A stretch of DNA of 37,064 nt, from NCBI GenBank assembly GCA_943788045.1, contig CALSOT010000008.1, forward strand, positions 1 through 37,064, written 5' to 3'. Every line of letters starts with the position of its first letter. Positions within the stretch are counted from its first letter, which is position 1. This document shows, in pieces, positions 26,523 to 34,291 of this stretch. Source of the stretch: an uncultured Polaribacter sp. GTDB taxonomy: Bacteria > Bacteroidota > Bacteroidia > Flavobacteriales > Flavobacteriaceae. The notes beneath the pieces were generated by a model. That model was not told the origin of the DNA and searched no databases. It was given only the letters and a program-made list of their open reading frames with translations. The translations under genes were made by a program, and so were the position numbers.

Positions 26523-26688
26523 TCATTTTTGTTTTTTAATGATATGTGTAGCCAGAGTCTTGATAATTAATTTAAACTTTTAAGTAGTCTTAAAAAGGTG
26601 GCTTACTTTTTTGGATTGACTTGGTTTGAAAAACGACCTCTATAAACCAATTACATCCTCCGCCGAAAGTAATTTTAGTTAATTCCAT
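26523..26688 (-). pseudogene. Relic of a second msrA gene
   Basis: The 286-base gap between the AKR and XdhC genes holds what looks like the two ends of an MsrA gene. A 32-codon frame opens at ATG 26688, overlapping the end of the AKR gene by 10 bases, and encodes ITFGGGCNWFIEVVFQ, close to the MsrA active-site segment (compare TLGGGCFWCTEAVFQ in the intact gene of this window). It stops at 26590. In another frame about 25 codons follow (KFKLIIKTLATHIIKKQK) that resemble the tail of flavobacterial MsrA-like proteins. The roughly 100 codons in between are missing. The N-terminal match is good; the C-terminal match is my inference. Confidence 0.55.
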
Positions 26689-27623
26689 GGTAGTTTTTTT
26701 CTCTCTGTCCAATAAGAATCAGTAGAGGTTTTAAAAGAATTTAGCAATTCAATTTCATTATTAGAAAGTGAAAATGTATTTGTTTTTAAGTTTTCTTTAA
26801 GTTGTTCTGAATTACTTGCGCCACTTAAAATAATACTATTTGCTATTGTTTGCTCACAATATTTTAAACAAATAGCATCTGCACCAACCTTGTATTTTTT
26901 AGATAAATTTTCTAAGGTTACATACATTTTAGAGTAATGAGGAAAGTTGTTGTTCTTTAAAAGCCTGCCATTTGCTAAGGCTTCTTTTATTATAATTGAC
27001 TTATTTTGACTTAATAATTCATCAGATATTTCTTTTAAACTTTGGTCTAAAATATTATAGGTTACTTGAAATATATCAAATACCTGTTTTCCATCAACCA
27101 AAACATTTAATGCTTTTTTAATTACTTTAAGCTGGCTTGTACCTGTTGTAGTTAAGCCTATTTTTAAGTGGTGTTCTTTTTTTAAATAAGCCAGTTTCGT
27201 TAAAACTTCTTTGTTTTCTAAAACTCCAGTTTCTAAAGTTGCAGAATGAATTTGATATACTTTTAAATAGGGCAGAAGCTTTTTAGAAAAATTCCATTGC
27301 TCGTTTAATTTAAATAAACTATGTTCTTTTATTTCGTGAACAGTTGCATTTATATCAAAATTTGCAGTGTATGTATAACCCCATTTTGTAGCGATTTTAA
27401 TAGATGCATCATTTTTAGTTTGCAACCACTCTATTAGCAATTCTTCTGCTAATCCGTAGCCTGGAGCTGTGTCAAAATATCTAATTCCTGATTGATAAGC
27501 ATCTTCTAAAACTGTAAAGCTGTGTTTTCTAAAATGGTTTAAATCGGAGTTGTCACAATTTTCTTTACGAACATTTATGTATTGAGGTCTTCCTAAAGCA
27601 GCGGTTCCTAATCCTAATTTCAT
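26679..27623 (-). CDS. Aldo/keto reductase
   Basis: NAD(P)H-dependent oxidoreductase with the TIM-barrel AKR fold. The catalytic tetrad is visible: Asp51 and Tyr56 in YFDTAPGYGLAE, Lys80 in ATKWGY and His126 in YQIHSATL. The C-terminal cofactor region has SIILSGASNSEQLKENL. 314 residues is normal. The GLGTAALGRP opening resembles bacterial AKRs of the aldose/pyridoxal type; the true substrate cannot be read. It starts 12 bases after selO and is probably co-transcribed with it; an msrA relic follows with its ATG inside the AKR end, so the relic was once translationally coupled. Confidence 0.9.
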   Translation of the reverse strand: MKLGLGTAALGRPQYINVRKENCDNSDLNHFRKHSFTVLEDAYQSGIRYFDTAPGYGLAEELLIEWLQTKNDASIKIATKWGYTYTANFDINATVHEIKEHSLFKLNEQWNFSKKLLPYLKVYQIHSATLETGVLENKEVLTKLAYLKKEHHLKIGLTTTGTSQLKVIKKALNVLVDGKQVFDIFQVTYNILDQSLKEISDELLSQNKSIIIKEALANGRLLKNNNFPHYSKMYVTLENLSKKYKVGADAICLKYCEQTIANSIILSGASNSEQLKENLKTNTFSLSNNEIELLNSFKTSTDSYWTERKKLPWN

Positions 27624-27635
27624 TGTTTTTTTAAT

Positions 27636-29192
27636 TTATGAACTGCATGATAGCATAGAGCAGCCCACTTTATTTCTTGCCCATTCAGGTCTTTTTGCAA
27701 ACCATTTTTCATTCTCTGGTTGTTCAGAATATGGTTTTTTTAAGAGTTGAAATAGCGCATCAAGTAAAGTGTAATTTCCTTTATCAGCTTCATCAATTGC
27801 TAATTGAGACATATAATTACGTAAAACGTATTTAGGATTTACAGCATTCATTTTTTTCTTTCGTTCTTCTATTGATGTTCTTTCAAATTTAAGTCTTTCA
27901 TCATATCTTTTAAACCACAAATTCCAGGTATTCGTTACTTCAGTAGAAATGTTTTTGTAGTCATAAAATGCTTCTTTTATCAATTCAAAACCAGAATTAT
28001 TATCGGTGAAATCACTCAGTTTTCTGTAGAAGATAGTCATGTCAGTTTCTACTAATTGCAGCGTGTCTTCTAAATCTTGAATCAGTTTTACATCATCTTC
28101 ATCCGAAGTAAATAAACCTAACTTCGATTTCATCATCTGTAAAGATTTTATTTCAAAATCACTTTTGTATTGCTCTAAAATTTCATTTAAAGGGGCTACC
28201 TCTTCAATTATTGGGTATAAAGCATTGGCCAGTTGGTATAAATTCCATAAACCGATATTGGGCTGATTCCCGAACCTATAGCGTTTGTGCTGTCTGTCGG
28301 TTGTATTCGGAGTCCAATCAAAATCAAAACCTTCTAGCCATCCATAAGGTCCGAAATCTATGGTTAATCCTAAAATAGACATATTATCTGTATTCATCAC
28401 TCCGTGAACAAAACCAACACGTTGCCAGTGAATGATCATTTCTAAAGTACGTTTAGAAACTTCTTTAAAAAATTTGATATAACGCTCTTTTGGTTTTTTT
28501 TCTGTAATCGAAAAATGATTTTTGATTGTATAATCAACTAAAGACTTTAAGTTTTTAATATCTTTTCTAGCTGCAAAAATTTCATAATTTCCAAAACGTA
28601 AAAAACTTGGAGAGACTCTAGAAACAATAGCGCCTTTTTCATACGCAGGATTTCCATCATATAAAATATCACGTAAAACAGCATCTCCAGACAAACTTAA
28701 AGATAAAGCGCGCGTTGTAGGTACTCCTAAATGGAACATAGCCTCGCTGCACAAATATTCTCTTACAGAAGATCTTAAGACGGCTAAACCATCGGCAGTT
28801 CTCGAATATGGGGTTTCTCCAGCTCCCTTTAATTGAACTTTCCAATTTTTATTTTGATGCTCAACTTCAAATAAATTAATTGCTCTTCCATCACCTAATT
28901 GTCCTGCCCAATTTCCAAATTGATGTCCTCCATAACACATAGCAAAAGGCGTTGTATTAGGATAAATTTCATTTCCGGTTACAATATTTTTAAAGAATTC
29001 GGATGTTAATTCTTTTTCAGAGATATTCAATTCAGAAGCCATTTCTTCTGAAACGTGTAATATTTGAGGTGCCTTTGTTTTTTTAGGATTTACATAAGAG
29101 TATACGGCTTCTTCAACTTGTCTTCTTGTGTTTTTAAGAACCAAGTCCGCAGGGTTTTCTGATGTAAAAGTATTTTTTATATTCAGCTTCAT
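27636..29192 (-). CDS. selO: SelO/YdiU family protein adenylyltransferase (AMPylase)
   Basis: Pseudokinase-fold enzyme that transfers AMP from ATP to Ser/Thr/Tyr of target proteins, linked to redox stress. I chose the ATG at 29192 (518 residues) over a GTG four codons upstream. Family motifs (numbered from this start): GGHQFGNWAGQLGDGRAINL, KGAGETPYSRTADG with the nucleotide-binding Lys122, RSSVREYLCSEAM, HGVMNTDN (267-270) and DFGPYGWL with the metal Asp279. The C-terminus ends CSMLSCSS: a Cys stands where vertebrate SELENOO has selenocysteine, as usual in bacteria. It lies 12 bases upstream of the AKR gene and downstream of msrA, a context that fits redox repair. Confidence 0.95.
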   Translation of the reverse strand: MKLNIKNTFTSENPADLVLKNTRRQVEEAVYSYVNPKKTKAPQILHVSEEMASELNISEKELTSEFFKNIVTGNEIYPNTTPFAMCYGGHQFGNWAGQLGDGRAINLFEVEHQNKNWKVQLKGAGETPYSRTADGLAVLRSSVREYLCSEAMFHLGVPTTRALSLSLSGDAVLRDILYDGNPAYEKGAIVSRVSPSFLRFGNYEIFAARKDIKNLKSLVDYTIKNHFSITEKKPKERYIKFFKEVSKRTLEMIIHWQRVGFVHGVMNTDNMSILGLTIDFGPYGWLEGFDFDWTPNTTDRQHKRYRFGNQPNIGLWNLYQLANALYPIIEEVAPLNEILEQYKSDFEIKSLQMMKSKLGLFTSDEDDVKLIQDLEDTLQLVETDMTIFYRKLSDFTDNNSGFELIKEAFYDYKNISTEVTNTWNLWFKRYDERLKFERTSIEERKKKMNAVNPKYVLRNYMSQLAIDEADKGNYTLLDALFQLLKKPYSEQPENEKWFAKRPEWARNKVGCSMLSCSS

Positions 29193-29291
29193 ATGTTGTT
29201 TCACTGATCAATTTTAAAGATTTTTTTACCGAAAATTTCTAAAAATATTTTATTATTTTAAGTTTTATAGCATTTGTCTGAATCCTGTTTT

Positions 29292-29837
29292 TCAATCAGG
29301 ATACACTAATTTATCAGCGTGTAAGTCTCTCAATTTAGCCAGTTTTGGCTCAATTACATATTTACAATAACCTTGTCCGTTATTTTTTTTGTAAAAATCT
29401 TGATGCTCTTCTGTAGCATCATAAAAAATATTGAGGGGGCTAATTTCTGTTACAATTTTGTTTTTATAAAATTGTTGCAATTGCACTAAAACTTCGTCAG
29501 CAATTTTCTCTTGTATTTCATTATGATGATAAATCACAGATCTATATTGAGTACCTCTATCTGCTCCTTGTCTGTTTAACGTTGTTGGATCGTGGGTTGT
29601 CATAAAAATCACTAAGATATTTTCATACGAAACTATGTTTGCATCGAAAGTAATTTGAATTACTTCTGCATGCCCTGTTAATCCAGAACAGATTTCTCTA
29701 TATGTTGGTTTTCCTGGAGCATTTCCACCAGAATAACCAGATACAACTTTTTCTACTCCTTTTACATGCTGGAATACGGCTTCAGTGCACCAAAAGCATC
29801 CACCTCCTAAAGTGGCAATTTGTATATTTTTAGTCAT
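29292..29837 (-). CDS. msrA: Peptide-methionine (S)-S-oxide reductase MsrA
   Basis: Reduces the S form of methionine sulfoxide in proteins. The active-site segment GGGCFWCTEAVFQ gives catalytic Cys14 with the nearby Cys17; YSGGN, GLTGHAEV and DPTTLNRQGADRGTQYRS are classical; NNGQGYCKYVI near residue 160 supplies a likely resolving Cys. 181 residues, no signal peptide, so cytoplasmic. Together with msrB upstream and selO downstream it forms an oxidative-repair cluster, but the 138-base gap to msrB means separate transcription is possible. Confidence 0.97.
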   Translation of the reverse strand: MTKNIQIATLGGGCFWCTEAVFQHVKGVEKVVSGYSGGNAPGKPTYREICSGLTGHAEVIQITFDANIVSYENILVIFMTTHDPTTLNRQGADRGTQYRSVIYHHNEIQEKIADEVLVQLQQFYKNKIVTEISPLNIFYDATEEHQDFYKKNNGQGYCKYVIEPKLAKLRDLHADKLVYPD

Positions 29838-29975
29838 TTTTAATTATTCTTGATATTTTAAGAGATGGGATGTCTCCTTTATTTTAAATGTCATATTATT
29901 ATATATAGAGCACATTTCAATCAAAACACATTCCGATTTTAGCAGTGCTGTCGGCGATATTTAAAAATAGTTTAT

Positions 29976-30422
29976 TTATTTCCTATCTAAAATCATTGAC
30001 TCAGAATTAATACAATAACGCAACCCACTTGGCGCTGGTCCGTCAGGAAAAATATGTCCTAAATGTCCGTCACAAGTATTGCACATCACTTCCACTCTTA
30101 TCATTCCAAAAGAAATATCTTTATGATATTTAATCGCATTTTCTTTTATTGGTTGTGTAAAACTTGGCCAACCGGAACTTGAATCGAACTTTATTTTAGA
30201 GTCGAATAAAGGAGTGTTGCAGCAAACACAATTGTATTTTCCTTCATCATAAATACTGCACAAAGCCCCAGAATTCGGTCTTTCTGTACCTTTTTTTCTT
30301 GTTATTGTAAACTGTTTTTCAGTTAATAACTCTTTCCACTCTGCTTCTGACTTTTCAACTCTTTTATCTGGAGTTAGATTTCCATTTACAGTAAAGCTGA
30401 TAATTTCTTTCCATGTAAGCAT
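29976..30422 (-). CDS. msrB: Peptide-methionine (R)-S-oxide reductase MsrB
   Basis: Reduces the R form of methionine sulfoxide. Zinc ligands are Cys65/Cys68 and Cys114/Cys117 (CVCC and CNTC). The catalytic Cys137 is in LRYCINS, with GHIFPDGP before it. The usual resolving Cys in the SGCGWPSF motif is replaced by Ser83 (DSSSGWPSF), so recycling must use another Cys, perhaps Cys55 or Cys67, or an external reductant. 148 residues, no signal peptide. It diverges from the HD-PycTM gene across a 193-base gap that contains an inverted repeat. Confidence 0.95.
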   Translation of the reverse strand: MLTWKEIISFTVNGNLTPDKRVEKSEAEWKELLTEKQFTITRKKGTERPNSGALCSIYDEGKYNCVCCNTPLFDSKIKFDSSSGWPSFTQPIKENAIKYHKDISFGMIRVEVMCNTCDGHLGHIFPDGPAPSGLRYCINSESMILDRK

Positions 30423-30495
30423 ATGTTGTTTTCTTTCTTTTCGATATTAATATTGATATGCGAGCTCACTTTTTCGACGCAAAAACACTTATTAA

Positions 30496-30521
30496 CTTAC
30501 AAATAATCGTTAATTTGTAAG
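30496..30521. repeat. Inverted repeat on the HD-PycTM promoter, candidate operator
   Basis: CTTACAAAT (30496-30504) and ATTTGTAAG (30513-30521) form a perfect 9-bp inverted repeat with an 8-base spacer. The right arm contains the TTTG -33 box of the predicted promoter, the position expected for a repressor site. It is not followed by a T run, so it is not a terminator. Confidence 0.55.
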
Positions 30522-30546
30522 CCGATGAAAGTAATACCTAAATTTA
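30514..30546 (+). promoter_or_regulatory. Predicted promoter of the HD-PycTM gene
   Basis: TTTG at 30514-30517, a 21-base spacer and TAAATTTA at 30539-30546 match the Bacteroidota pattern except for the last base of the -7 box (A for G). The transcript would begin about 30550 and leave a leader of about 65 bases. Confidence 0.5.
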
Positions 30547-30615
30547 CGACGAATATTGAAAAGGTAATGAAAAAAGTCATCACTTATTCTTATTCATTTA
30601 TAAAATAATCTTACT

Positions 30616-31824
30616 ATGAGCACATTAATTATTGATACAGAAAAGTATGTTTTTAGTTTATTAAATAAAGATTTAGATAGAAAATTTGTATATCATAATT
30701 TAGAGCATACGCAAAGAGTTGTTAAGAGTATAAAGGAGCTTACAGAGCATATACAAATTGACGAATTATCCGCCGAAAATTTACAAATTGCTGCTTGGTT
30801 TCATGACACTGGTTTTATAAAGACAACTGAAAACCATGAAGAAAAAAGTGTTCAAATTGCTGCTGCATTTTTAAAAGAAAATCAAGTTTCAGATGATAGA
30901 ATTAAAGCCATATCAGCACTTATTTTAGCAACTAAAATGGGGAGTCACCCAAAAGATGATTTAGAAAAAATAATTATTGATGCAGATTGCTCGCATTTAG
31001 GCTCAAAAGATTTTTTTGATTATACTTACTTATTAAGAAAAGAGTGGGAGTTAACAGGTTTTAAAAATGTTTCTGATACAGAATGGGTCGCAGAAAATAT
31101 TGATTTTTTTACACAAAAACATCGTTTTAATACAGAGTATGCTTTAAAAATTTGGACAAAAGGGAAGCAGAAAAATCTTTCTAAATTAATTAAGAGTCAA
31201 AAAGAATTAAAAGACGATGTTAAAAAATTTAGGCAGAAGCAAGATGCTTTAGAATTAAAAAAAGAGAAAGTGAGTGTGCCAGAGCGTGGCGTAGAAACAA
31301 TGTTTAGAATTGCTTTAAAAAACCACATGACCTTAAGTAATATTGCAGATACAAAAGCCAATATTTTACTTTCGGTAAATGCAATTATAGTCTCTTTAGC
31401 ATTATCTAATTTAATACCAAAACTAGATAATCCGTCAAATAGTTACTTAATAATACCAACAATTTTATTCATAACCTTCACAGTTGCGTCTATCATATTA
31501 TCAATTTTAGCGACAAGACCTAATATTACACAAGGAAAATTTACAAAAGAAGATGTTGCTAATAAAAAAGTTAATTTATTATTTTTTGGTAACTTTCATC
31601 AAATGAAATTAAAAGATTTTGAATGGGGTATTTCAGAAATGATGCAAGACAGGGAGTATCTTTATGGTTCTTTAACAAAAGACTTGTACTTTCTGGGTTT
31701 GGTTTTAAAGAGAAAGTATAAAATATTACGAGTTACTTACACCGTTTTTATGATTGGTATTATATTAAGTGTCTTGGCTTTTGCAGTGACCTTTAGAGTG
31801 CAAGAAATTGGGAGTGTTTTGTAA
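30616..31824 (+). CDS. HD-domain phosphohydrolase fused to a PycTM membrane domain
   Basis: Two-part protein of 402 residues. Residues about 10-180 are an HD phosphohydrolase domain: YHNLEHT (His31), WFHDTGF (His63-Asp64) and DADCSHLG (Asp124), so the metal ligands are all there. Residues about 185-220 are a charged coiled coil. Residues about 225-395 match the PycTM domain (DUF5706) known from Pycsar anti-phage effectors: FRIALKNHMTLSNIADTKANILLSVN, a first helix about 248-268, a second 278-299, and a third 373-395. In Pycsar a cyclase making cCMP or cUMP sits beside the effector; none is in this window. HD-PycTM fusions are common in Bacteroidota, so it may not be a defence gene. It ends 2 bases before the converging GAF gene. 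Confidence 0.85.
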   Translation: MSTLIIDTEKYVFSLLNKDLDRKFVYHNLEHTQRVVKSIKELTEHIQIDELSAENLQIAAWFHDTGFIKTTENHEEKSVQIAAAFLKENQVSDDRIKAISALILATKMGSHPKDDLEKIIIDADCSHLGSKDFFDYTYLLRKEWELTGFKNVSDTEWVAENIDFFTQKHRFNTEYALKIWTKGKQKNLSKLIKSQKELKDDVKKFRQKQDALELKKEKVSVPERGVETMFRIALKNHMTLSNIADTKANILLSVNAIIVSLALSNLIPKLDNPSNSYLIIPTILFITFTVASIILSILATRPNITQGKFTKEDVANKKVNLLFFGNFHQMKLKDFEWGISEMMQDREYLYGSLTKDLYFLGLVLKRKYKILRVTYTVFMIGIILSVLAFAVTFRVQEIGSVL

Positions 31825-31826
31825 AT

Positions 31827-34211
31827 TTAAGATTCAATTTCTTTAATTAATTCTTTAAAAGTAATGGTTTTTCTTTCGTCAAAGTCTTTTTGATAAATCA
31901 CTTCTACCCTTAAGGCTTTTAAACCCGTAACACCCTGCAAGTCCTCTAATTCTAAAAATTCAATTGTACCTAACTGATTCTTAGATTGCAAGAAATTAAT
32001 GTATTTTAGGTATTCTATGGCATCTCTGTCTTGAGAGTATACAATTGCTATTTTACCGGGAACTGTTAAACGTTTTTTAGTGCCTTTTATGTGTGCCTTA
32101 TCAATCCTTTTTTTGATTATTTCGTATCTAATATTGTAAGCACCATCAACATCAAATTGCTTTTCATCCATTCTAAATTTTATAGCCATAGGGTTACTAT
32201 GAACTAAAATTAAGGAAGCCACGCGTAAATCATGTTGCATATTTTTTCGCTCATAAAATGCTACATTTTCCATTTCATAAGTAATCTTTAATTGCCATAA
32301 ACGAAGGTTGTATAAGTATAAGCTATCAAAATTTTTATTATTTGTAATAGATTGTCCTATGTACATATTATACTCTACACCATCCGTCTTATAGCGCTCA
32401 AAATAATGAGGAAACATTTCTTGAGCCTGTTTTTGTTTATCGTCTAAAAATTTGGCTAATTTGTCATTTAGTAATGTAACACTGTTTTCGTATTCTTTTC
32501 TTTTTTCATAAACAACATTTAGATTTTTATCTAATCGGTTCATGTAAACGCTAACCTTTTGACTAAGGGTATTGCTTATTTTTTTTATGTGATTAAAAAC
32601 TGGATAAATTTCTCTATTAAGAAAATCTAAAATACTTACCTCATCTCCAGCACTTAAACCTTGCTCTACATCATTTAAATAAGAGGAAACTCTAAACATC
32701 AATTCATTATAAATAGGAAGTTTTTCTGATTTACAAGCATCTTCTAAAACTGTTATGGCTAAGGTTAACTGAGTTGTTAAATCTTCTTTTATTGCTTCGT
32801 TTCTGGCATTTGAAGAACCTTTTATATCACTTTGTCCAAATAACGGATACACATCACTAAATATAATCTCATCTAATTTTGCATTCTCGTTTGTTTGGTG
32901 TTCTGTATGATATTTTTCTGCGGCTTCATAAAACTTCCATTTCACAGAATTGTGGATTGAAGTGTAGTTTTCTTGAATCGTTGCTTCTAAAACATTTTGA
33001 CGTTCTTCAGAGGTTCTTTTAACTGCCGCCTCAAAAACAGGGATAATATCTTTTAGTTTATTTACATTAACCGAGTTCAGTTCGTAAGCTCGCGGAGATG
33101 CGATTTCTAATAAAGCCAAAGAACCATTATTTGAGGTCTCAATAGGAATTAAAATAATGCTCTGTAGGTTAGCATTGAGTAAATTTTCATAAAAGCCGTT
33201 ATTATTAGCAATTTCCCCATATTTTTTAACATCAGAAATTATAAATGTTTTATGGTTTTTAAATACTTTTTCAATGATAGCCTCGCAGAAATAACCAGAG
33301 TCGCATTTTAACTTAGTACCTTTTAATATTAAACTATTCGTTTTATTAATTGTATTATCATAGAATTTAGAATTGATGTTGTTAAAAATAGAATACCCAA
33401 GTTTTAAGTCTTTTATACTATAGAAATCTCTTAAGTTACTTTGTAATTTTGGAATAAGATTTTCTCCACCCGCCAATAAATTTGCTTTAATGGATGACAA
33501 CATCTCTTCTGATGTTACATCGAACAAGCTAATAAGTCCGAAGCCTTTAAATATATAACTGTTTGGAGGGAATTTCTTTTTCCATAGTTCTATATTTTCG
33601 AAGTTATTCAACAACTCTTTAAAGTCTTCTTCTGTTATTTTAGGGGCAGTTTTGGTTGGAGTAATTTCTGAGAAATCTGCATTAAAATTAGTTCTGTAGT
33701 ATTTCATTGTTCCAGATGTTTTGTCTGGAATGTCAAAGTAGAATGGTCTTCTTAAATCAACTTTAAAACCATAAACAAAGCCTAAAATAAATGTACATAC
33801 CAGAATGTACATACTATCATCCTCAAAATTACGAACCTTTAATTCGTAATCCTCCCCGGCGTTTGCTAGTATATTTTCAAATCTATCTGTAAATTTAAAA
33901 GAAGTAAAAGAGAAAGGGATTGTTGCTGCTTTTATTTCGTTTAACAACAAAGGTTCAGGAAATAATGGGTCTAACAATAAATCTATCTGCTCTTTATATT
34001 TTTCTAATAGGTTATGGTCCGAGAAACCTTCGCGCAGTTCAGGATATTCTTCTAAAAGTTCTACCATTTTTGAAGCAGAACTATGAAAAGGGTGGTTTAT
34101 GAACTCTTCTTGAGCATATTTTTCAAATAAACAGAATACCTTTTTAAAAGAAACTTTTAGTTGTAAAGGTAATTCAACTTCCGGAACTGAATTTGATTCT
34201 ATAATTTTCAT
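31827..34211 (-). CDS. Large GAF-domain protein, function unknown
   Basis: A 794-residue soluble protein with no signal peptide or membrane helix. A GAF-like small-molecule sensor domain lies at about residues 235-400 (FYSIKDLKLGYSIF, IIEKVFKNHKTFIISDVKKY, LQSIILIPIETSNNGSLALL, RAYELNSVNVNKLKDIIPVF). The N-terminal 230 residues and the C-terminal 390 (long helical parts; FPHYFERYKTDGVEYNMYIGQ; LTVPGKIAIVYSQDRDAIEYL) match nothing I can name. I saw no histidine kinase, GGDEF, cyclase or HTH output domain. It is downstream of der on the same strand with an 80-base gap and converges with the HD-PycTM gene. The ligand and output are unknown. Confidence 0.7.
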   Translation of the reverse strand: MKIIESNSVPEVELPLQLKVSFKKVFCLFEKYAQEEFINHPFHSSASKMVELLEEYPELREGFSDHNLLEKYKEQIDLLLDPLFPEPLLLNEIKAATIPFSFTSFKFTDRFENILANAGEDYELKVRNFEDDSMYILVCTFILGFVYGFKVDLRRPFYFDIPDKTSGTMKYYRTNFNADFSEITPTKTAPKITEEDFKELLNNFENIELWKKKFPPNSYIFKGFGLISLFDVTSEEMLSSIKANLLAGGENLIPKLQSNLRDFYSIKDLKLGYSIFNNINSKFYDNTINKTNSLILKGTKLKCDSGYFCEAIIEKVFKNHKTFIISDVKKYGEIANNNGFYENLLNANLQSIILIPIETSNNGSLALLEIASPRAYELNSVNVNKLKDIIPVFEAAVKRTSEERQNVLEATIQENYTSIHNSVKWKFYEAAEKYHTEHQTNENAKLDEIIFSDVYPLFGQSDIKGSSNARNEAIKEDLTTQLTLAITVLEDACKSEKLPIYNELMFRVSSYLNDVEQGLSAGDEVSILDFLNREIYPVFNHIKKISNTLSQKVSVYMNRLDKNLNVVYEKRKEYENSVTLLNDKLAKFLDDKQKQAQEMFPHYFERYKTDGVEYNMYIGQSITNNKNFDSLYLYNLRLWQLKITYEMENVAFYERKNMQHDLRVASLILVHSNPMAIKFRMDEKQFDVDGAYNIRYEIIKKRIDKAHIKGTKKRLTVPGKIAIVYSQDRDAIEYLKYINFLQSKNQLGTIEFLELEDLQGVTGLKALRVEVIYQKDFDERKTITFKELIKEIES

Positions 34212-34291
34212 ATCTTTTATTCTCTAAAAGTAATTTAAAGTATAACTATACACTTTAGACGAAAGAAGGTAGTGAAAGTTACAGAATAATC

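Noticed and set aside
30616..34211. Complete Pycsar-type defence operon
   Set aside because: No pyrimidine cyclase is present, the adjoining gene is on the other strand, and no other defence or mobile genes are near, so only the PycTM domain itself supports the idea.
34232..34256. Inverted repeat GTATA-AC-TATAC before the GAF gene
   Set aside because: The arms are only 5 bp of pure AT-type sequence, expected by chance in this DNA; no T run follows and no promoter element is aligned with it.
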